The position numbers and the translations under genes were made by a program. From Utricularia gibba (taxonomy: Eukaryota; Streptophyta; Magnoliopsida; Lamiales; Lentibulariaceae): DNA of 64,000 nt. Location: positions 5,603,866 to 5,667,865 of the forward strand of contig NEEC01000004.1 of assembly GCA_002189035.1 (NCBI GenBank), read 5' to 3'. Below the pieces are notes generated by a model. It had not been told where the DNA came from. It saw only the letters and a list, made by a program, of their open reading frames with translations, and ran no database searches. This document shows, piece after piece, positions 52,340 through 63,389 of the stretch (the stretch's first letter is position 1; each line of letters begins with the position of its first letter).

Positions 52340-53326
52340 GGTTTGGGCGTCAGATCTCCGTGACCTGACCGGTGCGATGGGGGGAAGTAAAATGAAAAAA
52401 CAGGAACAACCAATCAATCTTGAGTGCCACGCCAAGATGTCTGTCCTGGCCTTGGGCATTTAATCATACGTATGGGCCTGTTGTTTGATATTTGAGTGGG
52501 AGGTTGTTCCTTTGGGCTTATGTTTTACTCATGGGCTTTCCAATAAATAATAATGATTCCAATGTTCAAAGTAGAATCAGAAGAAGAAGAAGAATATTAC
52601 TTTTTTAAGAAAAAAAACTCATGGCATTCATTCATTTTTTTTTTGACAAGAGATGACTCTCTAAAGCCATGTTGTACTTATTTTGAGCCCCCACTTTGCA
52701 CTCATGCATTTCCAAGTTCACAAAATATTGGATTGGGGTTTTTTTTTATCTAAATTAGAACAAAGTAAAATATCATGAATTATGTAAAATCAGTAAAAAT
52801 GAATGAAAAATCAAACATCCAGTAGATAAAAATAATTATAAAAAAGCATAATTTAAACTAACAAAAAATGACTAATCATTTGGTGTGTTGGGTCATGGTG
52901 GAAAAGTTGTTATCTATGTAGGTGGATTAAAATTATAGAAGATCATACATATCTTGGATAAACTCTTCAATCAAACATATTCTCATAACTTAGAGAAGAT
53001 TCAACTTGGACTTTTTTACTTTTTGATGTATTGTTTCGCAAAACTAGTAGCACAATGATATCATTTATCATGTATCTTCTATTCATGAAATAACTTATGT
53101 TGCCTGTTGGTTAAACGCATGAGAAATGCACAGAATATATATTTTATAAAGTAAAACACCAACAAAACGGATAATTGGATTAAAAACACACAAAAGCTGT
53201 CTGTAATTATCATCATCTAGGTTTCTGCTGTATCGTATCGTATCTATACACACTTGGTTTTGGAAAGGCTACAATCGGTGTGAGGAACTGCACAACAACC
53301 AGAAAGAATATTCATTTCTTCAATGG
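52340..53326. other. AT-rich intergenic region, YIP1-type promoter to GINT1 3' end
   Basis: Strongly AT-rich from about 52540 to 53220 with no gene. The left 200 bp hold the YIP1-type promoter. Confidence 0.6.
52473..52537. promoter_or_regulatory. Three site II motifs upstream of the YIP1-type gene
   Basis: TGGGCC at 52473-52478 and TGGGCT at 52513-52518 and 52532-52537, that is 134-198 bp upstream of the minus-strand start codon. Confidence 0.55.
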
Positions 53327-56300
53327 CTAAACATCCCAGCCATCCTTCCGCCGCCCAAATTCAGACCTCTGATGTCTTAGAGGGCCGTATATTTCCGAAA
53401 ATTTGGAGAGACACTTGGTTCGCACTTCATACTCAGCCTGCATGTTCTTACTGATAGCAACACCGGAGAGTTTGGATGTCTCCAACAACCAACCTGGCTT
53501 CACATATTCAACCACACTAGAGGAGGTTGTTGTTGCGTTGGCATACACGAAATTCATCAGCATGTCTTCACAGTTGAATGTTTTGTCGACCCACGCTCGA
53601 CCTTTGTCAGCTGCGCGGCTCCAGTATCTCGCAAACGCTGCCCTTGCGTCCAGGAATGCTGCCCCTGTCAAGATCATGTTATACCCTCCCTGCCGTCGGG
53701 CGTAATTCTCATCGCTGTACTTGATCTTCTTTCTTGAGACAAGCCTCGGAAAAAATCCCACGATCTTGTTCGGGTTCTGGCGCCAAACCAGGAAGCCTCT
53801 TTCGATGTCGTTGCAAGACATGATGATACCGTCATCTAGCTGGAGCACAGCCCGTGTTTTTATCAGGTGATCCACTTTGAAACGGTTGTTGAGCGAGTTG
53901 TGTTTCTCGACTCTGATTCTCACTGGCACCGCTGAATCGAAATCGCCTGGATGTGGAGGTACCCCTTGTTCCACACAACAACAATTTCACGGACTGAGGA
54001 GCATCTTGAGTAATGCTTCACGTACATTTTCAAGTTCCATCGGCGGGCATCATACGACATAGCCATTAGAGTGAACTGCGAGAAGTGACCATTCAAGGGG
54101 TAAGCCTCTTGTGCACCATTTCCTCCATATAAATAGCACACGCCTGCATATGTTAGTGCTGCAGCAATTAAAAAGGTTGATAGGAGGACAGTAACTCCAA
54201 TGGAGGAGTTAGGTCTTATCCTGGCACGCAGATTTGTGGTTGCTCGACACATATGACTCCAAAACGGTCGAGCTTCGCAAGATAACAAATTGCTGCTGCT
54301 TCTATCATGAGCTAGGAATGCTTCGCTTTTCTTCCCCGAGCTGAAACGGTGGCACGAGCTCAACGGTACTGTACAATGTACAACTCCAAGAAGAACTCCA
54401 AGGAATATAACAAGTGCCGCAACAGCAGTTACTGAAAGAGACCCAATAACAAATCTTCGCATTGTGTCCCCCGATGGTACTCGATCCCCATCAACAACAG
54501 CAATCCATTTGCCAGAACTCAATTGTTGCACGTCTATGTGATGGTTACGGACCCCATTCCAAGCACTGCGTCCCTTCATCGACTCTGCTACTATTCCCGA
54601 TGGGACCTCGACTTCCACGAACTCGTCAATTGTCAAAACTTCCACTTTAAAAATGCGGATTTTGTGGCCATAAGTTTGTCCACAGTCCTGACCGATGCGA
54701 TACAGGCTTCCATTGTACATAAATGGCCTACCTCCATTTCTAGCTCCCATGCTCTTGTCCATGTTGTTTACAGGGTTCTTCTTGTGAGGTCTCCAAGGCC
54801 CAAAAGGTGAGCTGCTGTGCCAAATCTCAAGCTCGCCATTTTTTTGAGAACCAGCACGGCTATGATCAGAACCAAAAAGCCAGAATTTCCCATTGTGTGG
54901 TACTACAAAGGAATCGACCATAGGCTTCTTCATGACGATCTTCTCCAATTTCCACTTTAAGGGGAATTCAATGGCACGATAAAGACGAAGATCCCCTTTT
55001 CCACTTCCCTCAGGCATCATATATATCTAAGAAGATGCACCAGAATGAGTTAGTTATAGTAAACCCATAAAATAGTAAGTTTGGTGTTTTACATTTTCAT
55101 TGTACTCAAAAACGTATGGATAAGAAAGATGCCATTCTTCATCAAGCGCAATGCCTAAAGGTAGCCATGTAACTCCTTTGTCCATGCTTTTTGCAACTCC
55201 TATATCTCCTTGCATCGTGATTGAGTTTTTTGTTTCGTAGAACAGGTAAATTGTATCCCCCTGAATCACATACGCATTGATATCTGGTCAAGAGCCATGC
55301 CAATGAAACCAAGTGAACAACCACACCAGACCATAATAGCTAAATAATGACTATTCCTTTTTCTGACGTGTCCATCCCACTATTCAATCAATGAAGGTGT
55401 AGCTAACGAAATAGTGTGTTGTAGAAGCTCATATCTCCTGTGCAATGTGCACATATTCTTTTTTTTTTCAGTAAAGGTGTTTCCGATATATTCCTACACA
55501 GGTGACGCTTATAAGGTTCCTTGAACCATGTGATTTGGATTTAGGAATAAATACTACATAGCTGCTGTTTTTATATAAATCTCGATGAAGAAACCAGCAA
55601 AGTAGTGCAATATGCTGGGGCATCGAAGATGGATGCATTTTTCTTAGTGGCAAACAAAAAGAACGATTCTATTCGGCCACAAGTTGTTACTCTTTTTTTT
55701 TTTTGTTTGTTGTTTTCTTACTATCAAAAAAACAGGAGAGACATTGAAATACCTGAACATAAAGAAATGGGTCGGCAACGAAGTTACTGGGGTGGCCAGC
55801 GTCAGAAACAGAGGCGCAAGTGATGACGGGATTGGCGACCGGCCACGATGCTGCTTCCTCCTTCCAAAGGTTCATCTGCCCGGAAAAAAAATACAAGATT
55901 TTCCGATCACTCAGGGATTTTGGTTTCAGTAAATTAAAAAATAAAAACTTGGGGTCAAGTCAAAGCATCGCAACTCTATGGAAGTGATTTAGCATGTATG
56001 GCAAGTCATTGTGATAATTGAATGAGTGAATGAATGAAATTAACAACTCGCGGAAACGAATGCAAATCAAATTGCAATACAACGTCCAGAAGAGTTGAAA
56101 AGAAAGCTAGCAATTAAGAAACGCATACGGGTGACCGAGAAGGTAGTGAAAAAAAGGTCAACAGAAATTAAGGCGGCAGCCGGTGTCTCGACCCATCCTG
56201 ACCAAAACCAACTCCTGGATCAAGGAACATCTTCCATCGCCAAGACCGAAACCAAAATACATGACCGAATGAATCAACCAGTAAATCAGCAGCTTGGGTT

Positions 56301-56752
56301 AAGAATCAAACGATGGATGCATAAACTGCTGGGCTGAGGCAAACATATATCTATCTAGGCTAGGCTAGACAACATCATCAAGAAAATAAAAACAAAGAGG
56401 AGTTTACACTTACATCTTCTATAGGTTTCAGAGAGAAGGGTGAGTCCCCGAAGAAAACTCCGATAGCCCACGAGCCTTCGTTGTCCTCTCGGCACCCAAC
56501 GGGCGTCAGCATCCCAACTGAGGGAGTGATTACAAACTTCACCAACAACCAACCACCAAGACCAAGAAAGACAAAAACAATTATCAAGTAGGAAATTGTT
56601 GGCGACAACACCCATGAAGTAGTAGTTTTCTGATTCCCAGTTGTGGCAGTAGTGGTATTCTTGCCGACAGTAACACTGCTCTTCCCACCGCTGTTGTTGC
56701 TATGCCGCCGCAAACCATCGGTGCTGCCAACGACTGCTAGGCTCAAAACCAT
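53327..56752 (-). CDS. GINT1: GT64 glycosyltransferase, GINT1 type, with an apparent frameshift
   Basis: Resembles Arabidopsis GINT1, the Golgi enzyme that adds N-acetylglucosamine to inositol phosphorylceramide sphingolipids. Exons on the minus strand are 56414-56752, 55753-55875, 55093-55260 and 53327-55026, about 776 aa if continuous. An N-terminal anchor (YLIIVFVFLGLGGWLLVKFV) precedes a beta-propeller-like region (SWPVANPVITCASVSDAG, YLFYETKNSITMQGDIGVAK, NGGRPFMYNGSLYRIGQDCG, SAWNGVRNHHIDVQQL). Two internal hydrophobic helices and the GT64 domain (YGGNGAQEAYPLNGHFSQFT, EIVVVWNKG, DFDSAVPVRIR, CEDMLMNFVYAN, EFGRRKDGWDV) follow. Within the last exon the frame shifts at the four-C run 53962-53965 (plus strand), and the metal-binding motif reads DDG instead of DDD. 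Either this is a decaying copy or the assembly has an indel. Confidence 0.85.
53962..53965 (-). other. Apparent -1 frameshift in the GINT1 last exon
   Basis: The upstream frame reads EIVVVWNKG and then leaves homology; the family sequence continues as VPPHPGDFDSAVPVR in the next frame. Five instead of four G on the coding strand would join them. The frames overlap with no room for an intron. Confidence 0.75.
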
Positions 56753-58361
56753 TCTTCAAAGAACAGGCGATGGGTCTGCCTTGAAACTAAAATTATATGA
56801 AGACAAGGAAAATTTCTGGATTTAGGAAGACACCATCCGTTATGTTTTTCGGGAAGCTCTTCGAACTAACCATCTCTATGGTGGGGGTGCTCTGCCCGGC
56901 CTCAACGTTGTTCCCATCTTTATCTGCATACAAGCAAATAATAAAATGAAGCAAAGTCAAAGCCTATGGCAGTCAGTTAATAGATGATCCGCTAGCCTAG
57001 CTTTGCTCGGTTTGAATTTGTTATGTGGCTCAACATTTATTTTTATCCACCCGCAACTCGGTCTCAGTTCAGATAAGTGCTTATAATCTCGTTATACAAT
57101 GGTAAAAACAAGTTTTATATGGTATGCAGGCAGCCAAAAGCTTTTCATTGGCCAAGGTAACAAGTTGTACAGAAGCGTGTGAAAATACAAGTCCAGTCGG
57201 TTCCATTCCATGTGAACACAAGTTCACTCGCCCGCCAGGTACAACTAGTGAACGGATAGCGCCTTGATGGTCTGAATTCACAATCTTCAACCAACTCATC
57301 TTCTATTTCTGTAATCAGGTTGGTCAACTACGTGATGGAATCAACCAATCCACGGAGAAAAACAATATGAATGTATTCCAAACTGCTTCTTCCAATAGCA
57401 GTTCAGCAAAGTGAAGGTGCCAACTGGGGATCACAACTTGTGTCTGTCTTTCTTCCAGTTCACATCACAAAAAGCATTGTCGCACCCACTCGAACAACTG
57501 CTCCATGAATCTTTCTTTCAATTTTAATTTTTATAGTTGTTCTCCAATCATTTTTGTCCCATACTGAGAAACTAATAATTTTTCAGAATGAAAAAATATT
57601 TCAAAATAAATTTTGTGCAGATATGCGGTACGTTTATGATGGTAAAAGATATTAAAAATTTAAATAATGAAATTGTGTCATTAAATAATGTGCTTTTTTA
57701 ATTAGATATGTATTTTATTATTCTATTATAATTACTATCTTTATGTTAATTTAAGTTCTTAATTGGCTTATTCTATATTTTTATTTATATGTACAAAATG
57801 AATAAAAATTTCATTTATAAACTATTACAAATTCATTTTGAAACATATTATATTTTCATTTTATAATTTTTTTAAGATTACAGAAAACTACGTATTTTAT
57901 TTCTTATTTTCTGAAAATTCATTTTGAGAATATATTCCAAACATAAGTCTAAGTTGCTATCTTCATACCCTTGTATTTCATATTTAAAGTATGTTCATTA
58001 CTAATTTTTTATTATGCCCCTTGGTTGATTAAAAAAAAATTATGCTCAAAATACTTACTCCAAGGTATGAGGCTTGAAAAAAAATTGAAACATTAGAAAC
58101 AGGTTATTAAGTTGATTATTTGGGCCTGGCCCTTGGGCCATTGCTATGAACTCGCCTCCTGACTCAAGCAAAGCAAAGCGGGGCAGCATCAGCATATCCG
58201 CTATGTCGTACCCCCTTCGAAGTCAAACATTGAACCTTCGCTCTGTAAACGCTGACTGCGCACAACCATTAGAATTGCCAATCTCGGTTTTCGCTCTGGT
58301 TTGACAATCACATCCCGAACTTCAATCGGTGAGACGCTTGGCTTGCTGCTGGTCCACCGAG
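56753..58361. promoter_or_regulatory. Divergent region between GINT1 and PHF1
   Basis: 1.6 kb, no gene seen. The middle (about 57500-58060) is very AT-rich with short imperfect inverted repeats, possibly an eroded MITE. Close to PHF1 are two TGGGCC motifs at 58121-58126 and 58134-58139. Confidence 0.5.
57596..57933. repeat. AT-rich block with short inverted repeats
   Basis: ATATTTCAAAATAAATTTT at 57596-57614 is matched imperfectly in inverse orientation at 57829-57853 and 57914-57933 (AATTCATTTTGA(A/G)A type). It could be a degraded MITE, or chance in very AT-rich DNA. Confidence 0.3.
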
Positions 58362-60720
58362 ATGGATACCTGCGACGCTCCCGGAGTTGGGGAGGTGACC
58401 CGTGCTGCCTGGATTCGTCGCCCTGACAATGGCCACTTGGTGGTTGTCGGGAAATCTAGCCCTTCCTCCCTCGAAATCTTCTCCTTTGATCCTAAGAGGA
58501 CTTCGACCTCTGCGTCTCCCAAGGTGCTTTTGTCATACCAATTTTTCTCCAGGCCGTTGGAGCGATATTTTGTTGCCTCCCAATCTTTCGTGTTAATGAT
58601 TTTAGTATTTCTGGAATTTCTTTTATGATGTCAAGAGAGTCTGATCCGTGGGTGGTCGGTTATCGTGGTTATGCACTTGTCTTGCAGGCCAAGTACGAGT
58701 TTGAAGAGGGTGTCAATCCCTTGAACATCGGAGTTCACCCAGGAGGGGACGAGCTAGTCTGTTCCACTACTTGCGGTGATTGCAAGTCAGTAAAAGCCCT
58801 CCCTTTTCTTTTTTTCTTTTTCCTTTTTTTTTTTCGTGGATGGGGTTCGATGTAGTCATCGAATATCTAATCTTCGATGGAAATAGATGGTCACTGAAGT
58901 TAAACGTAATCGGTGTTGAACACCAGGTTTCGAATGACTGCTGTGTAGGAGTTCATTTTGGGTTTTTGCTCTATGTTGTACTGAATACAATTTCACACGC
59001 TTGTAGGTTGTTCGAGCTGCTATTTGAGGAAGACAAAATTAAACTCACTGCAAAAGAGCTTCTTCCGCTTCAAAATATTGGTGTGCAGAAGTGCATATCG
59101 TTTAGCTTTGATGGAACAAGATTTGCTACTGGTGGAGTTGTAAGCCTAACTTTAGATATCGTTGCCATGTGTTAGTCATTTAGCTTATCATGGTTCCTGA
59201 TAATTGTTTTGATTCACCTACCCTTTTTTGAAGGATGGATGCCTGAGGCTATTTGAGTGGCCTGGGGCTCGCATCATCTTAGATGAACCAAGAGCTCACA
59301 ATTCTTTTCTGGATATGGATTTCAGGTAGGGCTTTGATGATGTTGTTTCTATATTTTCGTTTCAGCATACCAGTTGGTGTTCCATTTTCACGTTCACTGC
59401 AATGCATTTGATGTCTTTATTCTTAAAGGAAATGGGAAGGCCACCTCTTGTTTCTAGTTCATTGCTCTGTCCCCTTTAAGGTTGTATAGGGTCATGATTC
59501 CTGGTATTTCTCCATTGCAGCTTAGACTCGGAGTTTTTAGCTACAACATCTACAGATGGATTGGCTCGAATTTGGAATACGCGTGATGGTTCCCCTCCGA
59601 TGAACTTGGAACGTAGCCCTGTATGTTTGGTTGTCCTTGAATGAGGTTCCATATTCTATTGGTGTGCCTAGCTTCTGACTGCACGTTTCTACTTTTTCTC
59701 ATATTACAGGATGAGAAGATTAAGCTTTGTAGATTTTCTAAGGATGGCACGAAGCCTTTTTTATTTTGTTCTATTCAAAGAGGTATTTATTCTTAGAAAA
59801 GGTTGCAGCCTTTTATTTTTCATTTATTTCTCGTCTCAGACTCTTCATTATAATAAATCTGTGTGTATGTATACATTTACTTTTCGTAAACTGCAGGAAA
59901 TAAACCTCAGACAGCTGTTTGGGATATAAGCACTTGGAAGAAAATTGGGTTCAAGCGACTGCTCAGGAAACCTGCTGCTGTAATGTCTGTTAGCTCGGAT
60001 GGAAAATATCTTGCTTTGTATGTGCTCAATTGTGTCTCTATTACTTGGGATTTCACTGACCGTTTGACGGACTTTGTTTTTTAAACTGGCATCCTTTACC
60101 AAACTCTGAGTAGTTCTTGTGTGGGTCTTCTACCCAGGGGTAGCCAGGATGGGGATATGTGTGTCGTGGAAGTAAGAAGGATGGAGATTCTCCACTGGAG
60201 CAAAAGGCTGCATTTGGGTTCGGATATTGCATCTTTGGAGTTTTGCCCCAGTGAGAGGTACAGAAAGAGTAAAAGTTCCTACAAAAACATTTTTTCGGGC
60301 CGGGCGCTTGGCAACGACCAAGGCCTTTTCATGAAACTTTTATGATAAGCTTTTGAAGTCAGATGAAAATTAAAAAGCGTAGGCGCGCAACTGCAAAGTT
60401 CTCTTGTTTTGTCAGTTTCCTTCTCAGTTTCCTTCTATCACATGACAGGGTGATACTTAGCACTTCAAAAGAATGGGGAGTAATGCTTACGAAACTTGCC
60501 GTTCCTGCTGACTGGAAAGGTATCTTCATTCTCTCGCTGGTTTTTTGTTTCGTGGGGATAAACAGGGTTTTAATGGTTGTTCTTTTGGCGTGCCAACGTA
60601 CTTGCAGAGTGGCAAATATATTTACTGCTCTTAGGGATGTTCTTGGCGTCTCTGATTGTGTTTTACATTTTCTTTGAGAACTCGGAGTCGTTTTGGGGCC
60701 TCCCCATTGCTAAGGGCTGA
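58362..60720 (+). CDS. PHF1: PHF1, SEC12-like phosphate transporter traffic facilitator
   Basis: ER membrane WD40 protein needed for exit of PHT1 phosphate transporters from the ER; related to SEC12 but plant-specific. Exons are 58362-58523, 58688-58785, 59007-59139, 59234-59325, 59521-59620, 59710-59782, 59897-60017, 60138-60257, 60449-60519 and 60608-60720, giving 360 aa. Landmarks match PHF1 rather than SEC12: VHPGGDELVCST, KELLPLQNIGVQKCISFSFD, GCLRLFEWP, MDFSLDSEFLATTSTDGLAR, LCRFSKDGTKPFLFCSIQRG, WSKRLHLGSDIASLEFCPSE, STSKEWGVMLTKLAVP. A single C-terminal membrane anchor (WQIYLLLLGMFLASLIVFYI) precedes a short lumenal tail ending IAKG. The tail is shorter than the roughly 398-aa Arabidopsis protein. 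It is the last intact gene before the telomere. Confidence 0.93.
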
Positions 60721-61083
60721 CCCAAATTGAAACTGATATGGGTTGTGATCAAAATAAGTGGGAGCCATGTAACTCCATGTAATACTTGGACTCAGCGGAT
60801 CACAAATTTATTTTAAATCTTTTGACCATTATATCATCTAGAAACTCGTGTAGAATGCTGGTCCCGATTTATCCGATTACAGCTATAAGTGGGCTTCCCG
60901 GCAGCCAGGAAACCGCTCGATGACCGTTTAGGGTTGGTAGGGCCAATGGAGCAAGGAATTGTCATTATTCTTCTCATCATTCAAGGTCTTTTTCTAGATC
61001 ACTTTCTCCAACGGATGGTGGAATTATCAACTTTCGTAAATAGTTCCTAACGCATTCAAAATCATACTCGCGTTCTGCTCCGC

Positions 61084-61497
61084 ATGATGAGAAACCTTAT
61101 TGACAAAGAGTTCAATCAGCTACCCATGAAGGCATTGGCGAGGCTGTTCATGTTAAAAGTCAGACTACCAGTCGACAAAGCAACTCAAGAACTCTGTTCA
61201 GGTATGATTATGACATGATACAGGCCTTGCATGGTGCACATGTGGGGTATCAAGCTTTTAGTCATTTTCTACTGTAGCTGAAACAGTAGATTCCCATTGA
61301 ACTGTTTGTACTTTGAGATACTGTTATTTTTTGCTAGCTCATGGCCATTTCTTTCATTCTGGACAGGGCTCGCTAACATGCATGGTCACGTCATTAACTG
61401 GGCGACCAGTATCTTGTTAGTATTGCACAACGTTTACGGCAGGTCAATCTGGGATTATGAGGATGCCTTGGCACAATGGACGAACGAGTGTGAGTAA
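61084..61497 (+). CDS. Unrecognised two-exon ORF near the telomere
   Basis: An exon from ATG 61084 to 61201 (MMRNLIDKEFNQLPMKAL, KVRLPVDKATQELCSG) can be spliced in phase, via donor G|GTATGA and acceptor GGACAG, to 61367-61497 (LANMHGHVINWATSILLVLH, SIWDYEDALAQWTNE), ending at TAA 61495-61497. The residues have protein-like composition, but I cannot place them in a family. A GTGAGT donor overlaps the final codons, so the model may be part of a longer, partly lost gene. No promoter evidence. Treat as hypothetical. Confidence 0.25.
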
Positions 61498-62536
61498 TAG
61501 TTGGGCGAGTTGTTGCATTGGCTGTGCATTTTTACACATTTGCTTCGCTGCTAGTCGCTTGTCATTTTGCTTGTTTTTCCAAACTGAATTATTTTCAATG
61601 TAGGGTTGCACTGCTAATTATTGGCCACATAATTAAGGGTCAGGACCGGGTTCGGGACGGTTCAAACGCTTTTTTTTTGAGTTGGAAGTCTGAGGATTTC
61701 ACTTTCCTCGTTATGGATAAGATCGGAGGAATTTCAAGAAAATCAGAATCGAAAGAATAGGCAGAGAAGAGTTACTCGGAACTCGAGAGTAGCAAGTTGA
61801 GCAAGGAAGAAGGGATACAGCTTGAGAGAGGGACCAAACGCAAGTTTATAAACCACTCGACTCCCAACGCCGAGCACCACTGTAATCGCCCAGCAAACAT
61901 CAGCTCCGGGTTCCCATCCATGCATCCATCATTGCTCAACATCGCCGCCTCCCGTTCTTCAACATATCCTCCACATCCGATTCCACTCTAAGATCCAGCC
62001 GCCGAATCGTTCACCAATGCTCGTGTTCGAATCACCGCAACTTCTTGCCGTTGATTCAACAGAGCGACGAGCGTTGTATGCCGATCGGATGAGAGAAACC
62101 GCGCGGCCCATATACTGTCGGCGGCGATGGAGTAATGCAGCCAGGCGCTGCATATCCACCATGTCTCTGCCAAAGGTGTGGCTGATCCCCGCATTCAAGG
62201 AAGTAGCAAAATCGCATTTGTTAAAGACGGCTAAGGGTTTAGATTTGGGTATTGAAGTTTATGAATAAGGGTTTAGGATTTAGTCGTTCGGGTTCAGTGA
62301 TTCAATGTTTATGTTTTATATCTTTAATCTGTATTTTTTTAATCTAGTGGTTTTCTCATTCATTTACTAAAAGTATAGAATCCTGTCACACTCACGCATT
62401 CCTTGCTACTGCACTCAGCCCATAGGTTTCAAGATGTTGACCATTAGGGAGAATGCCGGAGTTCGTTTCGATTAGGTGAGCACGTTCATTGCGCGTCACG
62501 CTATCGTTCCTTCTGTCTCTGTTGCCGTTTGCAGGG

Positions 62537-62851
62537 GACGGCGGCGGCAGGAGGGAGTTTCTGGTGTTGTTTTTCGACGGCACGAAGGAGAAGTACGTTG
62601 GTCGTGTGACAATTACAGCAGAAATGCAGTAGAAGCCTTTTCAGGTGATGCTTGCGCAGAAGATCGGTATTTCGCCGAATCAGATTTTGATTCACCTGCT
62701 TGAGCGACGGAAGACGCCCCAACCACCGTTCTCAGTAAATCGACGGGGGATTCCGGTGACGGTGAAGGTAAATTTCGCTTTCGTGTCTAGTTTGAAGTAC
62801 ACTTTCGTTGCGATCCTGAAAACGCCGCGTAAGTCAAGAAACCGTCGGTAG
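62537..62851 (+). pseudogene. Fragment of a plant domain protein with an in-frame stop
   Basis: One frame after an acceptor-like TTTGCAG (62534) reads REFLVLFFDGTKEKYVGRV and TITAEMQ, hits TAG at 62630-62632, and then continues KPFQVMLAQKIGISPNQILI and PFSVNRRGIPVTVKVNFAFV to TAG 62849-62851. The two halves look like one domain, similar from memory to a family of uncharacterised plant proteins (DUF7138-like). The single stop and missing flanks suggest a pseudogene fragment. Confidence 0.35.
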
Positions 62852-63164
62852 ACTCTAAAGGACCTCGAGTTCAAGAATATAATTTCAGAAAGGGAGATTT
62901 CTACCGACACTGCTGCTAAATCATCAGATTATTCTAAAGAGTGATCACGCTACTCCATTCTATATAGATATTTCATCTCCCGGTGCGGAGGATATGAATC
63001 GACATTTCCGATGGATGGAATTCAGATTCAGAATTTTCTGGCGCCAGTGACGCAGGCAAGAACATCCGAGTCTCAAACATCCACCTTGGATCCGAAACAT
63101 GACAGCGGAAAAAACCAAAAGACACCACGGAAAATAAAAGACCGAGAACAAAACAAGCGTTCAC

Positions 63165-63389
63165 GACGTTAGGGTTATGGGTTTAGAGTTTGGGGATCGG
63201 TATTTAGGGTTTAAAGTTTAGGGTTAAGGGTTAGGGTTTAGCGGTTCATTAGGTTTAAGGTTTAGGGTTCAGGGTTAAGGGTTTAAGGTTTAGGGTTTAG
63301 GGTTTAGGGTTCAGGGTTTAGGGTTTAGGGTTCAGGGTTAGGGGTTAGGGTTTAGGGTTTAGGGATTAGGGTTTTAGGGATTAGGGTTA
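63165..63389 (+). repeat. Degenerate telomere transition zone
   Basis: Telomere-like units with many variants: TTCAGGG, TTAAGGG, TTTAAGG, TTAGGG, GATTAGGG and TTTTAGGG mixed with TTTAGGG. This is the usual proximal zone where old repeats have mutated. Confidence 0.9.

Larger units (their letters stand above)
60721..63164. other. Telomere-proximal region without a recognised intact gene
   Basis: About 2.4 kb between the PHF1 stop and the first telomere-like repeats. It contains two ORF remnants listed separately and an Arg-rich 67-aa ORF on the minus strand (61959-62162, starting MVDMQRLAALLHRRRQ) that I do not recognise. No satellite array, rDNA or retrotransposon signature is seen. Confidence 0.55.

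Noticed and set aside
52340-52459. Upstream in-frame start of the YIP1-type gene (MPKARTDILAW...)
   Set aside because: The conserved N-terminus starts at MANVPPVVFP; the extra residues look like translated UTR and lie next to the site II motifs.
53920-53965. Alternative C-terminus of GINT1 read past the frameshift (YLHIQAIS...)
   Set aside because: It leaves family homology at once, while the other frame continues it exactly.
62020-62050. TTCGAATC-like T-loop suggesting a tRNA
   Set aside because: No anticodon or acceptor stems form around it.
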